Shown: positions 1 to 9,214, counted from the first letter of the stretch. The stretch is 64,000 nucleotides of DNA from Oceanicola sp. (GCA_022447275.1 JAKVBK010000013.1:1-64000), one strand, 5' to 3'. Notes: generated by a model not told the origin, from the sequence alone. Program-made: numbers and translations.

Positions 1-578
1 TGGTTGACCCGTCGGTTGGGCCAACAGTCGTAAATGGCTGGATCGAGCAAGCCGACCCTTTCCGGGCGGATCTGTATACGTTCACGCTGGCTCAGCCAGA
101 GAAGCTGAAAATTACAGCAACGTCCCTTATCGACAAAGATCACCCAGACTACATCGACACAAACCTGATCCTCTTTAATGCGTCGGGACAGGGTATCGCA
201 GCCAATGACGATGCATTTGAATACCCAAGTTGGGACAGTCAAATCAAAGGCACGCTTGCCGCAGGCACCTATTACGTCGCGGTTGGGCCGAACAACATGG
301 CCGCTTTTACATCGGAAGCTTTGTTCAATGCTGAAATGCCAGACGACGGAAATAACTTTTTTCTGAGCAATGACGATGGATACCTGTCCGCCCCAACAAG
401 CGAAATTTTAGGCGTTGTCGGATGGCAGGAAGGCGCAACGGATGTGAATAACGCGTACGACGATCAATTCGGCACCTATACGCTCACAGTCGCCCCTGTT
501 CCCATTCCTGCCAGCTTGCCCTTTATGTTTGCCGGGCTTGCAGGCTTGGCAATGGTGCGTCGGCGCGTGTCCGCTTGA
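1..578 (+). CDS. Secreted DVUA0089-like protein with VPLPA-type C-terminal sorting tail (5' partial)
   Basis: The reading frame is open from the window edge (first full codon at 3) and stops at 576-578, so the N-terminus and any signal peptide lie outside. The visible part has the beta-rich pattern of pre-peptidase C-terminal or DVUA0089-type domains: a stretch like DTNLILFNASG, an acidic loop AANDDAFEY, and the AGTYYVAVG strand. The last residues are a VPIPASLP motif, a hydrophobic span and a terminal RRR cluster. This is the VPxPA/PEP-CTERM layout recognised by exosortase-type systems, so the protein is probably exported and processed at the inner membrane. No exosortase gene is in the window. 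Its substrate or role is unknown. Confidence 0.8.
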   Translation, partial: VDPSVGPTVVNGWIEQADPFRADLYTFTLAQPEKLKITATSLIDKDHPDYIDTNLILFNASGQGIAANDDAFEYPSWDSQIKGTLAAGTYYVAVGPNNMAAFTSEALFNAEMPDDGNNFFLSNDDGYLSAPTSEILGVVGWQEGATDVNNAYDDQFGTYTLTVAPVPIPASLPFMFAGLAGLAMVRRRVSA

Positions 579-584
579 TCCATC

Positions 585-615
585 AGCCTGCCCGCAACCC
601 TGTTGGGGGCAGGCT
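585..615. terminator. Hairpin between convergent genes
   Basis: A perfect 9-bp inverted repeat (585-593 with 607-615, arms AGCCTGCCC and GGGCAGGCT) lies 6 bases after the stop of the sorted protein, on the 3' side of aroB as well. There is no T-run, so intrinsic termination is only a guess, but position and stem fit a terminator for the upstream gene. Confidence 0.45.
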
Positions 616-695
616 ATCCGGCCGCAAAGGGCGGAACCTTGGGGCCCGATTTGTGCTTGGAAGTGATCAGCTTACGGTCCAATTGGACCCTTGCG

Positions 696-1811
696 CTAGC
701 TGGCGAGCCGTTCCTCGAGGAACGCCAATACCGTTTCTCGCGACACGTCTGATGTGACAAAGCTGTCTCCAATGTCGCGCGCGAGGATAAAACGCAACTG
801 CCCATCCACCACCTTTTTGTCCTGCCCCATCAGGTCCAACAGGGCGGCGGCACTGGGCAGACCACCCGGAATTTCCGTCAGGTTGCGCTGCATGCCCATC
901 TCGGTCAGATGCGCGCGCACCCGGCTTGGTGCTTCCTGAGCGCACAGCCCCAGTCGGGCAGACAATTCAAAGGCGAGGGCACATCCGATTGAAACCCCTT
1001 CGCCATGCAGCAGCTTGTCCGAATAGCCTGTCGCAGCTTCGAGCGCGTGGCCAAAGGTGTGACCGAGATTGAGCAGCGCGCGGTCGCCCTGTTCGGTCTC
1101 GTCGCGCACGACAATATCCGCCTTCATCTGCACCGAGCGGCGCACCGCCTCGACCCTTGCCGCCATGTCGCCTGCGGCCAGTGCGGGGCCATTTACCTCG
1201 AGCCATTCAAAGAAGTCTGCGGAGCCGAGCAGGCCGTATTTGACGACTTCCCCATAGCCCGCAAGAAAATCGCGTTGTGTCAGGGTGCCCAGCACGCCCG
1301 TATCTGCAATCACAAGGCTTGGCTGGTGGAATGCGCCAATGAGGTTTTTCCCGTGTACCGAGTTGATCCCTGTCTTGCCGCCAACAGAGCTGTCCACCTG
1401 CGCCAGCAAAGAGGTGGGGATTTGAACGAACCGCACACCCCGGCGCAGGACCGAGGCTGCAAACCCGGCCAGATCCCCGATGACGCCGCCACCAAACGCA
1501 ACGACCACATCCCGACGCTCGATCTTCTGCTCCAACAGCCAATCAACCGTGCGGGTAAACTGCGGCCAGCCTTTCGTCGCCTCCCCGACTGGCAGTGACA
1601 GGGACACCATCTCGATGCCCGCTTCAGCCAGCCCGTTTCGCAGAGTGTCGAGATGCAGATTGGCCACGGTTTCATCGGTAATCACAGCCACCCGCGGGCG
1701 CTGCAGCAGCGGTGCGATCACGCGGCCCGCATCGCCCAGAAGACCGGGCCCGATCAGCACATCATAGGCTCTGTCCCCAAGGGGAACATGTACCGATGCC
1801 GCCTGTGTCAT
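696..1811 (-). CDS. aroB: 3-dehydroquinate synthase
   Basis: Converts DAHP to 3-dehydroquinate, step two of the shikimate pathway, in the cytoplasm with NAD and a divalent metal. The 371-residue length is normal. The NAD-binding GGGVIGDLAGF lies at 107-117 and PTSLLAQVDSSVGGKTGIN at 132-150. E188 (GEVVKYG), H251 (LNLGHTFGHALE) and H269 (HGE) sit where the family places metal ligands. The ATG overlaps the aroK stop by 4 bases (ATGA), so the two genes are translationally coupled and cotranscribed, aroK first. This is the common alphaproteobacterial aroK-aroB pair. It converges with the preceding sorted-protein gene. Confidence 0.97.
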   Translation of the reverse strand: MTQAASVHVPLGDRAYDVLIGPGLLGDAGRVIAPLLQRPRVAVITDETVANLHLDTLRNGLAEAGIEMVSLSLPVGEATKGWPQFTRTVDWLLEQKIERRDVVVAFGGGVIGDLAGFAASVLRRGVRFVQIPTSLLAQVDSSVGGKTGINSVHGKNLIGAFHQPSLVIADTGVLGTLTQRDFLAGYGEVVKYGLLGSADFFEWLEVNGPALAAGDMAARVEAVRRSVQMKADIVVRDETEQGDRALLNLGHTFGHALEAATGYSDKLLHGEGVSIGCALAFELSARLGLCAQEAPSRVRAHLTEMGMQRNLTEIPGGLPSAAALLDLMGQDKKVVDGQLRFILARDIGDSFVTSDVSRETVLAFLEERLAS

Positions 1812-2398
1812 GCTGATCGCTCCTTCAAAACGTCTGGCCGCCGCAAGAGGGCCTGCACCACCTGCTCGACCATGTCTTCAATCGCGTAGCTGGCCTTGGC
1901 GTCAACGATGATATCCGCCTTTGCATAGTAGGGCGCCCGCTTTTCAAAGATGCCGGTCAGTGTGCCCTTGGGATCCGCCGTCCGCAGCAGGGGGCGCGTA
2001 TCCTTGTGGCGCACCCGCTGCCACAACAGCTCAAGATCCGCGTTCAGCCAGACAGCCACCCCGGCAGAGGTGATGCGTGTGCGCGTTTCCTCGGCAAGAT
2101 AGGCTCCCCCACCGGTAGAGAGGATGCAGCGGCGGGTTTCCAGCAAGCGCGAGATGATCTGAGCTTCCTTGATGCGAAAGAATGGCTCGCCATCTCGGGC
2201 AAAGATTTCTGCAATTGTCATATTGGCAGCGCGCTCGATCTCCTGATCGCTGTCAAGGAACGGAGCGCCGATGCGCTTGGCGAGCGCGGTGCCGATCGCC
2301 GTTTTGCCTGCGCCCATCATGCCCACAAGGACAACGGTCTTGCCTAACACATAGGACACGGGGAAGCGCCTTCTTGCTTGCAACAAAAATTCACTCAA
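1808..2398 (-). CDS. aroK: Shikimate kinase
   Basis: Phosphorylates shikimate at O3 with ATP (shikimate pathway step five). The Walker A loop GMMGAGKT is at 26-33, the substrate and Mg aspartates are in DSDQE (49-53), R75 lies in FFRIKE, the GGG shikimate loop is at 96-98 and the lid RPLL is near 135-138. The 196-residue length includes about 17 extra N-terminal residues, as is common in Rhodobacteraceae. First gene of an aroK-aroB unit. The 134-bp region to the next gene on the other strand should hold divergent promoters. No internal oddities seen. Confidence 0.96.
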   Translation of the reverse strand: MSEFLLQARRRFPVSYVLGKTVVLVGMMGAGKTAIGTALAKRIGAPFLDSDQEIERAANMTIAEIFARDGEPFFRIKEAQIISRLLETRRCILSTGGGAYLAEETRTRITSAGVAVWLNADLELLWQRVRHKDTRPLLRTADPKGTLTGIFEKRAPYYAKADIIVDAKASYAIEDMVEQVVQALLRRPDVLKERSA

Positions 2399-2532
2399 CC
2401 AATGGCGTGAACTTCATCCAATTACCATATAGAATGTCACAAAGACCGCGAATGATGCAGGCGGCAAAGCAGCATCCAAGGCCGCAACACCGGCTGATCG
2501 GGTGCTACAAACGAGGCCGAGAAGGATATGTC

Positions 2533-2667
2533 ATGCTGAGATTACTTAAATTCTTGGCCTTTTTGCTGATCATAGGATTTATCGGGCTGGCGGGCTTCGC
2601 CTATCTCGGTGATTTGTCACCGGAGGTTGAACAATTGTCGCAGCCCATCCAGCTGGAGCTGGATTAA
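2533..2667 (+). CDS. 44-residue single-pass membrane protein upstream of xerD
   Basis: A short ORF from ATG 2533 with a GAGAAGG ribosome-binding site about 10 bases upstream. A longer in-frame reading exists, but only this start gives a sensible protein. It has a basic start (MLRLLK), one hydrophobic helix at roughly 7-25, and an acidic tail ending LELD. It lies 4 bases before the GTG of the next gene, so the two are almost certainly cotranscribed. I do not recognise a named family; very similar short proteins recur at this place in roseobacters as far as I recall. Function unknown. Confidence 0.75.
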   Translation: MLRLLKFLAFLLIIGFIGLAGFAYLGDLSPEVEQLSQPIQLELD

Positions 2668-2671
2668 TCCT

Positions 2672-4240
2672 GTGCGACGCCAGCCCCGCCTTCTCACCTG
2701 CCTCAGCGTCACGGCGCTGTGTCTCGCTGTGGGGGCGACGCCGATGCGCGCGCAGGAAACACCCCTTTCCGCCATCGACTGGCTGACGAAAAGCATCGAA
2801 GACCCGACCTCAGGCGAACTGCCCGTCACCGGAGGCGGCGCCCTGCCCGAAGAAATCACCGTCGCGCCGTTGGACGGCGCCAGCATTGATGGCTTAGGCG
2901 TTCTGACATCAGCGCGCAGCGGCCTGCCCCGCACGCTTTGGAGCACTGCCACCCGCGACGAAGTGATCGGCCGCGTGAAAACCTTTCCCAAGACAACGCT
3001 GCCCGCCGTACAGGATGCGTTTCGATTGGTGTTGCTTGCCGATCTGGATGCTCCGGCCAATAGCCCCGACAGCCTGCCCGGCAGCCTGTTTCTTACGCGT
3101 GTCGACGCCGCGCTCGATCGTGGGGACCTCGATGCCGCCCGTCGGCTGATTGCGGTGGCGGATCCGGCAGAGCCCGGCCTGTTTCGCCGCGCATTCGATA
3201 TCGCCTTGCTGACAGGGCGTGAAGATGCCGCCTGCGACCGGCTGCGCACCACGCCGGGCATTGCGCCCTCCTATGCCGTGCGGGTGTTCTGCCTTGCGCG
3301 CACGGGCGATTGGCGCGCTGCCACCATTACCTTGCGCACAGGCAAGGCCTTGGGCGAAATCCCCGAAGCGCAATCAGCGCTGCTGGAACGCTTTCTCGAT
3401 CTTGAAGCCTTCGACGGGGCAGAGGCCCTGCCCCGGCCACGACTGCCCTCCCCGCTGGAAATGCGTATCTACGAAGCCATCGGCGAGCCAATTGCCACCA
3501 ATACCCTGCCGCTCGCCTTTGCCCATTCGGATCTGCGGGGGACTGTCGGTTGGAAAGCCCGGATCGCGGCGGCTGAGCGGCTGGCACAGGCGGGCGTTCT
3601 CTCCGGCCCGCGCCTGCTGGAGATTTATGGAGAACGGCAGCCCGCAGCCTCTGGCGAACCGTGGGACCGCGTTGCAGCCGTAACAGCGCTTCAAGCCGCA
3701 TTGGAAGCCGCGGATACCGAGGCAATTGCCGATGCGCTTCCCGAAGCCATCGCGGAGATGTCTGCGGCCAATCTGTCCCATGTTTTTGCACAAGCGGTCG
3801 CAGATAAATTGCTGCGCGCCGATCTGGACGGATCCTCCCGTGAGGCGGCACTGCGCCTCGCCCTGCTAAGCGCAGACTATGAAACAGCCGCCCGCGACCT
3901 TTTGGAAATGGGCCCCCTGTCTGACCCGGAATTGACGGCGCTGGCCCGCATCGCCACGGGCCAGGCACCGGGCGACACCGACGGGCTGGGCCCGGAGTTG
4001 CAGGCGATTGCGGCCGCCTTCGCTGCGCCGCCCGCGCCGCTGCCAGAGGCTTGGCAGGCACGGCTTGGCGAGGGCGCGCTTGGCCTGATCCTGCTCGATG
4101 CGCTTGCCATATTGCCGACCGGAGAAACCGCGGACCAAGGCGATGTAACACTGGGACTTTCCCTGTTGCGTCGCATCGGCCTTGAGGGCACCGCCCGGCA
4201 GGCGGCCTTGCAATATGCCCTTTTGGCGGACCCCGCATGA
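2672..4240 (+). CDS. Secreted alanine-rich helical protein of unknown function
   Basis: I start this 522-residue protein at GTG 2672, where a signal peptide begins (RR near the N-terminus, hydrophobic core LSVTALCLAVGA, likely cleavage after MRAQ). An upstream in-frame ATG at 2609 would lie inside the previous gene and destroy the signal. The mature part is rich in Ala, Leu, Arg and Glu and looks like stacked helical pairs resembling TPR-type repeats, without an enzyme motif I recognise. Periplasmic location is inferred. Its stop overlaps the xerD start (ATGA), so it forms a coupled unit with the small membrane protein and xerD. Confidence 0.8.
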   Translation: MRRQPRLLTCLSVTALCLAVGATPMRAQETPLSAIDWLTKSIEDPTSGELPVTGGGALPEEITVAPLDGASIDGLGVLTSARSGLPRTLWSTATRDEVIGRVKTFPKTTLPAVQDAFRLVLLADLDAPANSPDSLPGSLFLTRVDAALDRGDLDAARRLIAVADPAEPGLFRRAFDIALLTGREDAACDRLRTTPGIAPSYAVRVFCLARTGDWRAATITLRTGKALGEIPEAQSALLERFLDLEAFDGAEALPRPRLPSPLEMRIYEAIGEPIATNTLPLAFAHSDLRGTVGWKARIAAAERLAQAGVLSGPRLLEIYGERQPAASGEPWDRVAAVTALQAALEAADTEAIADALPEAIAEMSAANLSHVFAQAVADKLLRADLDGSSREAALRLALLSADYETAARDLLEMGPLSDPELTALARIATGQAPGDTDGLGPELQAIAAAFAAPPAPLPEAWQARLGEGALGLILLDALAILPTGETADQGDVTLGLSLLRRIGLEGTARQAALQYALLADPA

Positions 4241-5208
4241 GCCGGGCTCGCGCTCCGGACAGCCCGGCGCAGGCGCCCGATCTGCGCTGGATCGCAACAT
4301 TCCTCGATGCACAATCAGCAGAGTTGGATGCCGCCCGCAACACGCTGCTGGCCTATGGGCGCGATCTGCGCAATGCGAGCGGATGGCTGGCCGCCAAGGG
4401 ACTGTCCTTTCAGACAGCGCAACGTTCGGATTTAGAGGCCTACCTCGTGTCGCAGGAAGCTGAAGGCATGCGCCCGGCCACGCGGGCACGCCGGCTTTCC
4501 GCCCTCAAGCAGCTTTATCGCTTTGCCTTCGAAGAAGGCTGGCGCGCGGATAATCCGGTGCAACAGATTCAAGGCCCGGCCAAGGGCAAGCGCCTGCCAA
4601 AGACACTGAGCCTTGAGGATGTGGAAGCCCTGCTCGCCGCCGCGCGCACCCACGGGCGGAACCCGGCAGACCGGCTGCGCAACACCTGCCTGATGGAAGT
4701 GCTCTACGCCACGGGTTTGCGGGTGACAGAACTTGTCTCGCTGCCGGTGTCAGCGGCCCGGGGCGATCCAAGGCTGCTGCTTGTGCGGGGCAAAGGCGGG
4801 CGCGAGCGTGTCGTGCCCCTGTCAGAGCCCGCACGGGCGGCAATGCAGGCTTGGCTGCACAGCCGTGACACACGTGAGGAAGCGCTGCCCGCTGCCGCAC
4901 GCTCGCCCTTCCTGTTTCCTTCGCGCGGCAAGTCCGGGCACATGACACGCACGCGCTTTTATCTGTTGATCAAGGAGTTAGCCGGGGCTGCTGGCATCCC
5001 CGCCGAGAATGTTTCGCCCCACACATTGCGCCATGCCTTCGCGACCCATCTGCTGGCCGGGGGGGCCGATCTGCGCGTGATCCAGACAATGCTGGGCCAT
5101 GCGGACATCGCCACCACCGAGATTTACACCCATGTTCTGGAAGAGCGGCTCCAGCAACTGGTGCTCGATCATCATCCCCTTGCAGGAAAGGCACAGGGAC
5201 AGGATTGA
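4237..5208 (+). CDS. xerD: Site-specific tyrosine recombinase XerD
   Basis: Partner of XerC in resolving chromosome dimers at dif, under FtsK control. The N-terminal SAM-like core-binding domain spans about 15-105 and the catalytic domain about 120-310. All six catalytic residues are visible: R162 (ATGLRVTEL), K186, H262 and R265 (HTLRHAFATH), H288 (LGHAD) and nucleophile Y297 (IYTHV). The 323-residue length is slightly longer than Escherichia coli XerD because of an N-terminal extension. The four-base overlap with the secreted-protein gene means coupled translation. XerD rather than XerC is favoured by the LPKTLS linker and by synteny with aroK-aroB. Confidence 0.93.
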   Translation: MSRARAPDSPAQAPDLRWIATFLDAQSAELDAARNTLLAYGRDLRNASGWLAAKGLSFQTAQRSDLEAYLVSQEAEGMRPATRARRLSALKQLYRFAFEEGWRADNPVQQIQGPAKGKRLPKTLSLEDVEALLAAARTHGRNPADRLRNTCLMEVLYATGLRVTELVSLPVSAARGDPRLLLVRGKGGRERVVPLSEPARAAMQAWLHSRDTREEALPAAARSPFLFPSRGKSGHMTRTRFYLLIKELAGAAGIPAENVSPHTLRHAFATHLLAGGADLRVIQTMLGHADIATTEIYTHVLEERLQQLVLDHHPLAGKAQGQD

Positions 5209-5278
5209 TTGACCCGCGCAGGGTGCCGTCTCCGCAAGGATGCTTGAACCGGGACGCCCGGATGCCCATAACCGCCCT

Positions 5279-6601
5279 ATGATGGATACTGCGACAACCG
5301 CCACCACGCTGGATGTTACCTTCTGGATCACGATCGGCGTGATCCTCTGTTTGCTTGTGTGCTCGGGGTTTTTCTCAGGCTCTGAGACGGCGCTGACGGC
5401 TGCCTCACGCGGCAAACTGCGCACCATGGCCGACAAGAAAGAGCGCGGTGCTGCCACGGCGCTGTCGCTCAAGGAAGATAATGAGCGGTTGATCGGGGGC
5501 ATTCTGCTCGGCAACAACCTTGCAAACATCCTCGGCACCTCGCTGGCGACAGCCGCCGCAACCAAGGCCTTTGGTGACAGTGGCGTGGCCCTCGCCACTC
5601 TTGTGATGACCTTGCTCGTGCTGATCTTCGCAGAAGTGTTGCCGAAAACCTTTGCCATCACCGCGCCCGAGACAACCTCCGCCCGCGCGGCCCCTGTGGT
5701 CAGCCTTGTGATCACTGTGCTCGCCCCGTTTGTGGCCGTTGTCCGGCTCATTGTACGGGCTGTTCTGCGCCCCTTCGGTGTGCGGATTGAGGCTGGCGAG
5801 AACATGCTCTCGGTCCGCGAGGAAATCGTCGGGGCGCTGGCTTTGGGCCACTCTGAAGGAATAGTGGAAAAGGAAGACCGGGACCGCCTTTTGGGCGCGC
5901 TGGATCTGGGCGAGCGCACCGTTGAGGAGATCATGCTCCACCGCTCCGGGATCGAGCTGATCGATGCCGATGCTGATGCCAATGCCATTCTCGATCAGGC
6001 CCTCAACAGTGCCTATACCCGTCTGCCTGTCTTCAAAGACGACCCCGAAAACATCATCGGGGTGATCCACGCCAAGGACCTGCTGCGCGCCATGGACAAG
6101 CTGACCCGTGGGGCGGAGGCCTCCCCGAAGGCGCTGGCGGCTTTCGAGGTGACGGATGTCGCCATGGAGCCCTATTTCGTGCCCGAGACCACGACGCTGG
6201 ACGATCAGATGCGCGAGTTCTTGCGCCGCCACACGCACTTTGCGCTGGTGGTCGACGAATACGGCGCCCTGCGCGGATTGATCACCCTGGAAGACATCCT
6301 CGAAGAAATCGTTGGGGAAATCACCGACGAGTTCGACGAGGACGCAGATCGTCCGATGCGGCGCACCGAGACCGGCGATTACCTGGTGGATGGCGGCATG
6401 ACGATCCGCGATGTGAACCGTGCCATGGATTGGGCGCTGCCCGATGAAGAGGCCAACACGGTGGCCGGACTTGTCATTCACGAGGCCCAGATGATCCCGA
6501 CCGAAGGACAGGTCTTTGCCTTCCACGGTTTCCGCTTCGAAGTCGCTGCGCGCGAGCGCAACAGGCTGACAAAACTGAAGATCCGCAAACTGTCGGTCTG
6601 A
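5279..6601 (+). CDS. CNNM/CorC (HlyC) family membrane protein with CBS pair
   Basis: An integral inner-membrane protein of the CNNM/CorC type, linked in other bacteria to Mg or Co homeostasis. Order: DUF21 membrane region with FFSGSETALTAASR in the first helix, three or four transmembrane segments to about residue 150, two CBS domains (about 200-330, with VVDEYG before the second half), and a C-terminal CorC/HlyC FAD-like domain. The start is uncertain: ATG 5240 adds 13 residues, and ATG 5279 or 5282 begins next to the first membrane helix. Family members with haemolysin names are not proven haemolysins. It follows xerD by 70 bases on the same strand. Confidence 0.9.
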   Translation: MMDTATTATTLDVTFWITIGVILCLLVCSGFFSGSETALTAASRGKLRTMADKKERGAATALSLKEDNERLIGGILLGNNLANILGTSLATAAATKAFGDSGVALATLVMTLLVLIFAEVLPKTFAITAPETTSARAAPVVSLVITVLAPFVAVVRLIVRAVLRPFGVRIEAGENMLSVREEIVGALALGHSEGIVEKEDRDRLLGALDLGERTVEEIMLHRSGIELIDADADANAILDQALNSAYTRLPVFKDDPENIIGVIHAKDLLRAMDKLTRGAEASPKALAAFEVTDVAMEPYFVPETTTLDDQMREFLRRHTHFALVVDEYGALRGLITLEDILEEIVGEITDEFDEDADRPMRRTETGDYLVDGGMTIRDVNRAMDWALPDEEANTVAGLVIHEAQMIPTEGQVFAFHGFRFEVAARERNRLTKLKIRKLSV

Positions 6602-6670
6602 TCTGAAGGCGCCCCTTTTTGCTATGCAAACGGGGCACGACTTCTCTGTTTGGCCTTCGGCCAAGGCTTT

Positions 6671-6690
6671 GAGTATTTTCCAGACAAAGA
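6671..6690 (+). repeat. 20-bp intergenic repeat, copy 1
   Basis: GAGTATTTTCCAGACAAAGA here is identical to the reverse complement of 55300-55319, and differs by one shifted base from 55256-55275. It is preceded by a small TTGGCC-TTC-GGCCAA hairpin (about 6651-6664). It lies between the CorC-like gene and the ndk terminator. A dispersed intergenic element of the Rhodobacteraceae is the likely explanation. Confidence 0.7.
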
Positions 6691-6741
6691 CGGGCAGACA
6701 GCGCTTGGCGCGATGCGCGCCCTCAAGGGACGGGCAAACAA

Positions 6742-6773
6742 AAAAGGGGCCACCGATAGTGGTGGCCCCTTTT
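6742..6773. terminator. Bidirectional rho-independent terminator
   Basis: AAAAGGGGCCACC (6742-6754) pairs perfectly with GGTGGCCCCTTTT (6761-6773) around a six-base loop. Read on the plus strand it ends in TTTTC; on the minus strand it ends in five T residues. It therefore serves both the CorC-like gene and ndk, which converge on it. Confidence 0.9.
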
Positions 6774-6814
6774 CTTGAATGGCCTGCGCGCGAAGGGCGC
6801 GCAGGGTGATGCGA

Positions 6815-7237
6815 TCAGCCGACCAGTTCAAGGCCGGAGAAGAAATAGGCAATCTCTACCGCGGCGGTTTCCGGCGCGTCGGAGCCGTGAACGGAGTTTT
6901 CGCCAACCGACTGGGCGAACTCGGCGCGCACGGTGCCGGGGGCGGCATCGGCAGGGTTGGTTGCGCCCATGACGGCACGGTTGGTTGCGATGGCGTCTTC
7001 GCCTTCGAGGACCTGTGCAACGATCGGGCCGGAGGCCATGAATTCACACAGTTCGTCATAGAAGGGGCGTTCCGCGTGGACGGCGTAGAACACGCCAGCC
7101 TGTGCTTTCGTCAGGTGGATACGCTTTTGCGCAACAATGCGCAGGCCGGCCTCTTCGAACTTGGCATTGATCTTGCCAGTCAGGTTACGGGCGGTTGCAT
7201 CGGGCTTAATGATGGAGAAGGTGCGCTGGATGGCCAT
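6815..7237 (-). CDS. ndk: Nucleoside diphosphate kinase
   Basis: Transfers the gamma phosphate from ATP to nucleoside diphosphates through a phosphohistidine. 140 residues, the standard length. K11 (IIKPDA) and the catalytic H117 in the signature ENSVHGSD (113-120) are present. Monocistronic by appearance: its promoter must lie in the 123-bp gap it shares with the divergent ABC-F gene, and a strong bidirectional terminator follows. No unusual features. Confidence 0.98.
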   Translation of the reverse strand: MAIQRTFSIIKPDATARNLTGKINAKFEEAGLRIVAQKRIHLTKAQAGVFYAVHAERPFYDELCEFMASGPIVAQVLEGEDAIATNRAVMGATNPADAAPGTVRAEFAQSVGENSVHGSDAPETAAVEIAYFFSGLELVG

Positions 7238-7360
7238 GGGTGCCTCACGGTTGATGTTTCACTTGCGCGGGCGGGTAACACGGGTCTGCGGGAATGAAAA
7301 CCCGTTGTGAAGCACAAGCTGCGGATTGACACCCCTGCCCGGCTCAGCCACATCCCGGCC

Positions 7361-9214
7361 ATGCTGCGTATTCAGGATCTCTCTTACAGTATTGATGGCC
7401 GCGCTTTGTTCGATGGCGCCTCTGCCACCATTCCTGGCGGGCACAAGGTGGGCCTTGTGGGGCGCAACGGGGCGGGCAAGACCACTCTGTTCCGTCTGAT
7501 CCGCAATGAGCTGACCTTGGATGGCGGGACGATTGATCTGCCCGCGCGCGCCCGGATCGGCGGGGTCGCACAGGAAGTGCCGTCCTCATCCGTGTCCGTA
7601 CGGGATACGGTGCTGGCGGCGGATACGGAGCGGGCGGCCTTGCTGGTTGAGGCGGAAACGGCCTCTGACCCCGCGCGCATTGCCGACATCCAGACCCGTC
7701 TTGCGGACATCGATGCCTGGTCGGCCGAAGGGCGGGCCAGCGCGATTCTGCAGGGGCTTGGCTTTGACACGGCAGATCAGGCGCGGCCCTGCTCGGATTT
7801 TTCTGGCGGCTGGCGCATGCGCATCGCGCTTGCCGGTGTTCTCTTTGCGGCCCCGGATTTGCTGCTTTTGGACGAACCGACAAACTATCTGGATCTTGAG
7901 GGGGCGCTCTGGCTGGAAAGCTACCTCGCCCGCTATCCCCACAGTGTGATCATTATTAGCCATGATCGCGGTCTGCTGAACCGGGCTGTCGGGCATATTC
8001 TGCATCTCGAAGACCGCAAACTGACGCTTTATACCGGCGGCTATGACAGCTTTGCCAAGGCTCGCGCAGAGCGGCGCGCGGTACAGGCAGCCGCAGCCCG
8101 CAAGCAAGAGGCCGCCCTGGCGCATATGCAGTCTTTCGTGGACCGGTTCCGCTACAAAGCGTCCAAGGCGCGGCAGGCGCAATCCCGGCTGAAAGCCATG
8201 GAAAAGATGGAACGGATCACGGCGCCCGAAGATGCGGCGCGCACCGTTTTCACCTTTCCCCAGGCAGAAGAGTTGAGCCCGCCGATCATCGCGACGGAAA
8301 GCGCTTCGGTCGGCTATGACGCGCGCGTTGTGTTGGGCAAGCTCAACCTGCGGATCGATCAGGATGACAGGATTGCCCTGCTTGGGCGCAACGGGGAAGG
8401 CAAATCGACACTGGCCAAGCTGCTGTCGGACAGGCTGCCTGCGATGGGGGGGCGTCTCACGCGTTCTGGCAAGCTGCGCATCGGCTTTTTCGCCCAGCAC
8501 CAGGTGGACGAGTTGCATGTAGATGAAACCCCGCTGCAGCATGTTGCGCGCCTGCGCCCCGAAGAAACACCGGCGCGCCTGCGCGCGCGCCTAGCGGGCT
8601 TTGGCCTCATGGCCGCGCAGGCCGAAACCGAGGTGGCCCGCCTGTCTGGGGGCCAAAAAGCCCGATTGTCGTTGCTTCTGGCCACGATTGATGCGCCCCA
8701 TCTGCTGATCCTCGATGAGCCGACAAACCATCTCGACATCGAAAGCCGGGAAGCCCTGATCGAAGCGCTCAACACCTACACGGGCGCGGTGATCCTCGTC
8801 AGCCATGACATGCACCTGCTGAGCCTCGTGGCGGACAGGCTGTGGCTGGTCAAGGATGGGCGGGTTGCCCCCTACGAGGACGATCTGGAGGCTTACCGCA
8901 AGTTCTTGCTGGGCCAGGATGGGGCTGGCGATGAAAAGAAGCCCACCAAGGCAAAGCCAAAGAAGGTCAGCCAGGCGCGGATCCTCGAATTGCGCAGCCA
9001 GGCGCGCAAAGCCGAGGCGCGGGTGACAAAGCTGGAAGAGATGCGGGACGAATTGGCGCGCCGGCTTGGTGATCCCGAAGTCTATGAGGATCACATGACC
9101 GCCAAGCGAGATGTCTGGCAGGCAAAGTACGCCGAAGTTATGGATGCGCTTGATCGTGCCGAAGCCCTGTGGATGCAGGCAGAAGAAGCACTTGATACTG
9201 CGCAGGCCAGCTAG
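7361..9214 (+). CDS. ABC-F family ATPase
   Basis: A soluble ABC-F protein with two ATPase domains and no membrane segment; such proteins act on the ribosome as translation factors. From ATG 7361 (617 residues) the first Walker A GRNGAGKT is at 34-41, with a signature FSGGWRMRI and Walker B LLLLDEPTNYLD. The second domain has GRNGEGKST near 343-351, LSGGQKARL and LLILDEPTNHLD. A linker between them carries the basic KASKARQAQSRLKAME helix, and a lysine-rich coiled coil ends the protein. The architecture resembles YheS-type members; I do not assign a precise subfamily. An upstream in-frame start at 7307 would add 18 residues without a good reason. Confidence 0.93.
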   Translation: MLRIQDLSYSIDGRALFDGASATIPGGHKVGLVGRNGAGKTTLFRLIRNELTLDGGTIDLPARARIGGVAQEVPSSSVSVRDTVLAADTERAALLVEAETASDPARIADIQTRLADIDAWSAEGRASAILQGLGFDTADQARPCSDFSGGWRMRIALAGVLFAAPDLLLLDEPTNYLDLEGALWLESYLARYPHSVIIISHDRGLLNRAVGHILHLEDRKLTLYTGGYDSFAKARAERRAVQAAAARKQEAALAHMQSFVDRFRYKASKARQAQSRLKAMEKMERITAPEDAARTVFTFPQAEELSPPIIATESASVGYDARVVLGKLNLRIDQDDRIALLGRNGEGKSTLAKLLSDRLPAMGGRLTRSGKLRIGFFAQHQVDELHVDETPLQHVARLRPEETPARLRARLAGFGLMAAQAETEVARLSGGQKARLSLLLATIDAPHLLILDEPTNHLDIESREALIEALNTYTGAVILVSHDMHLLSLVADRLWLVKDGRVAPYEDDLEAYRKFLLGQDGAGDEKKPTKAKPKKVSQARILELRSQARKAEARVTKLEEMRDELARRLGDPEVYEDHMTAKRDVWQAKYAEVMDALDRAEALWMQAEEALDTAQAS

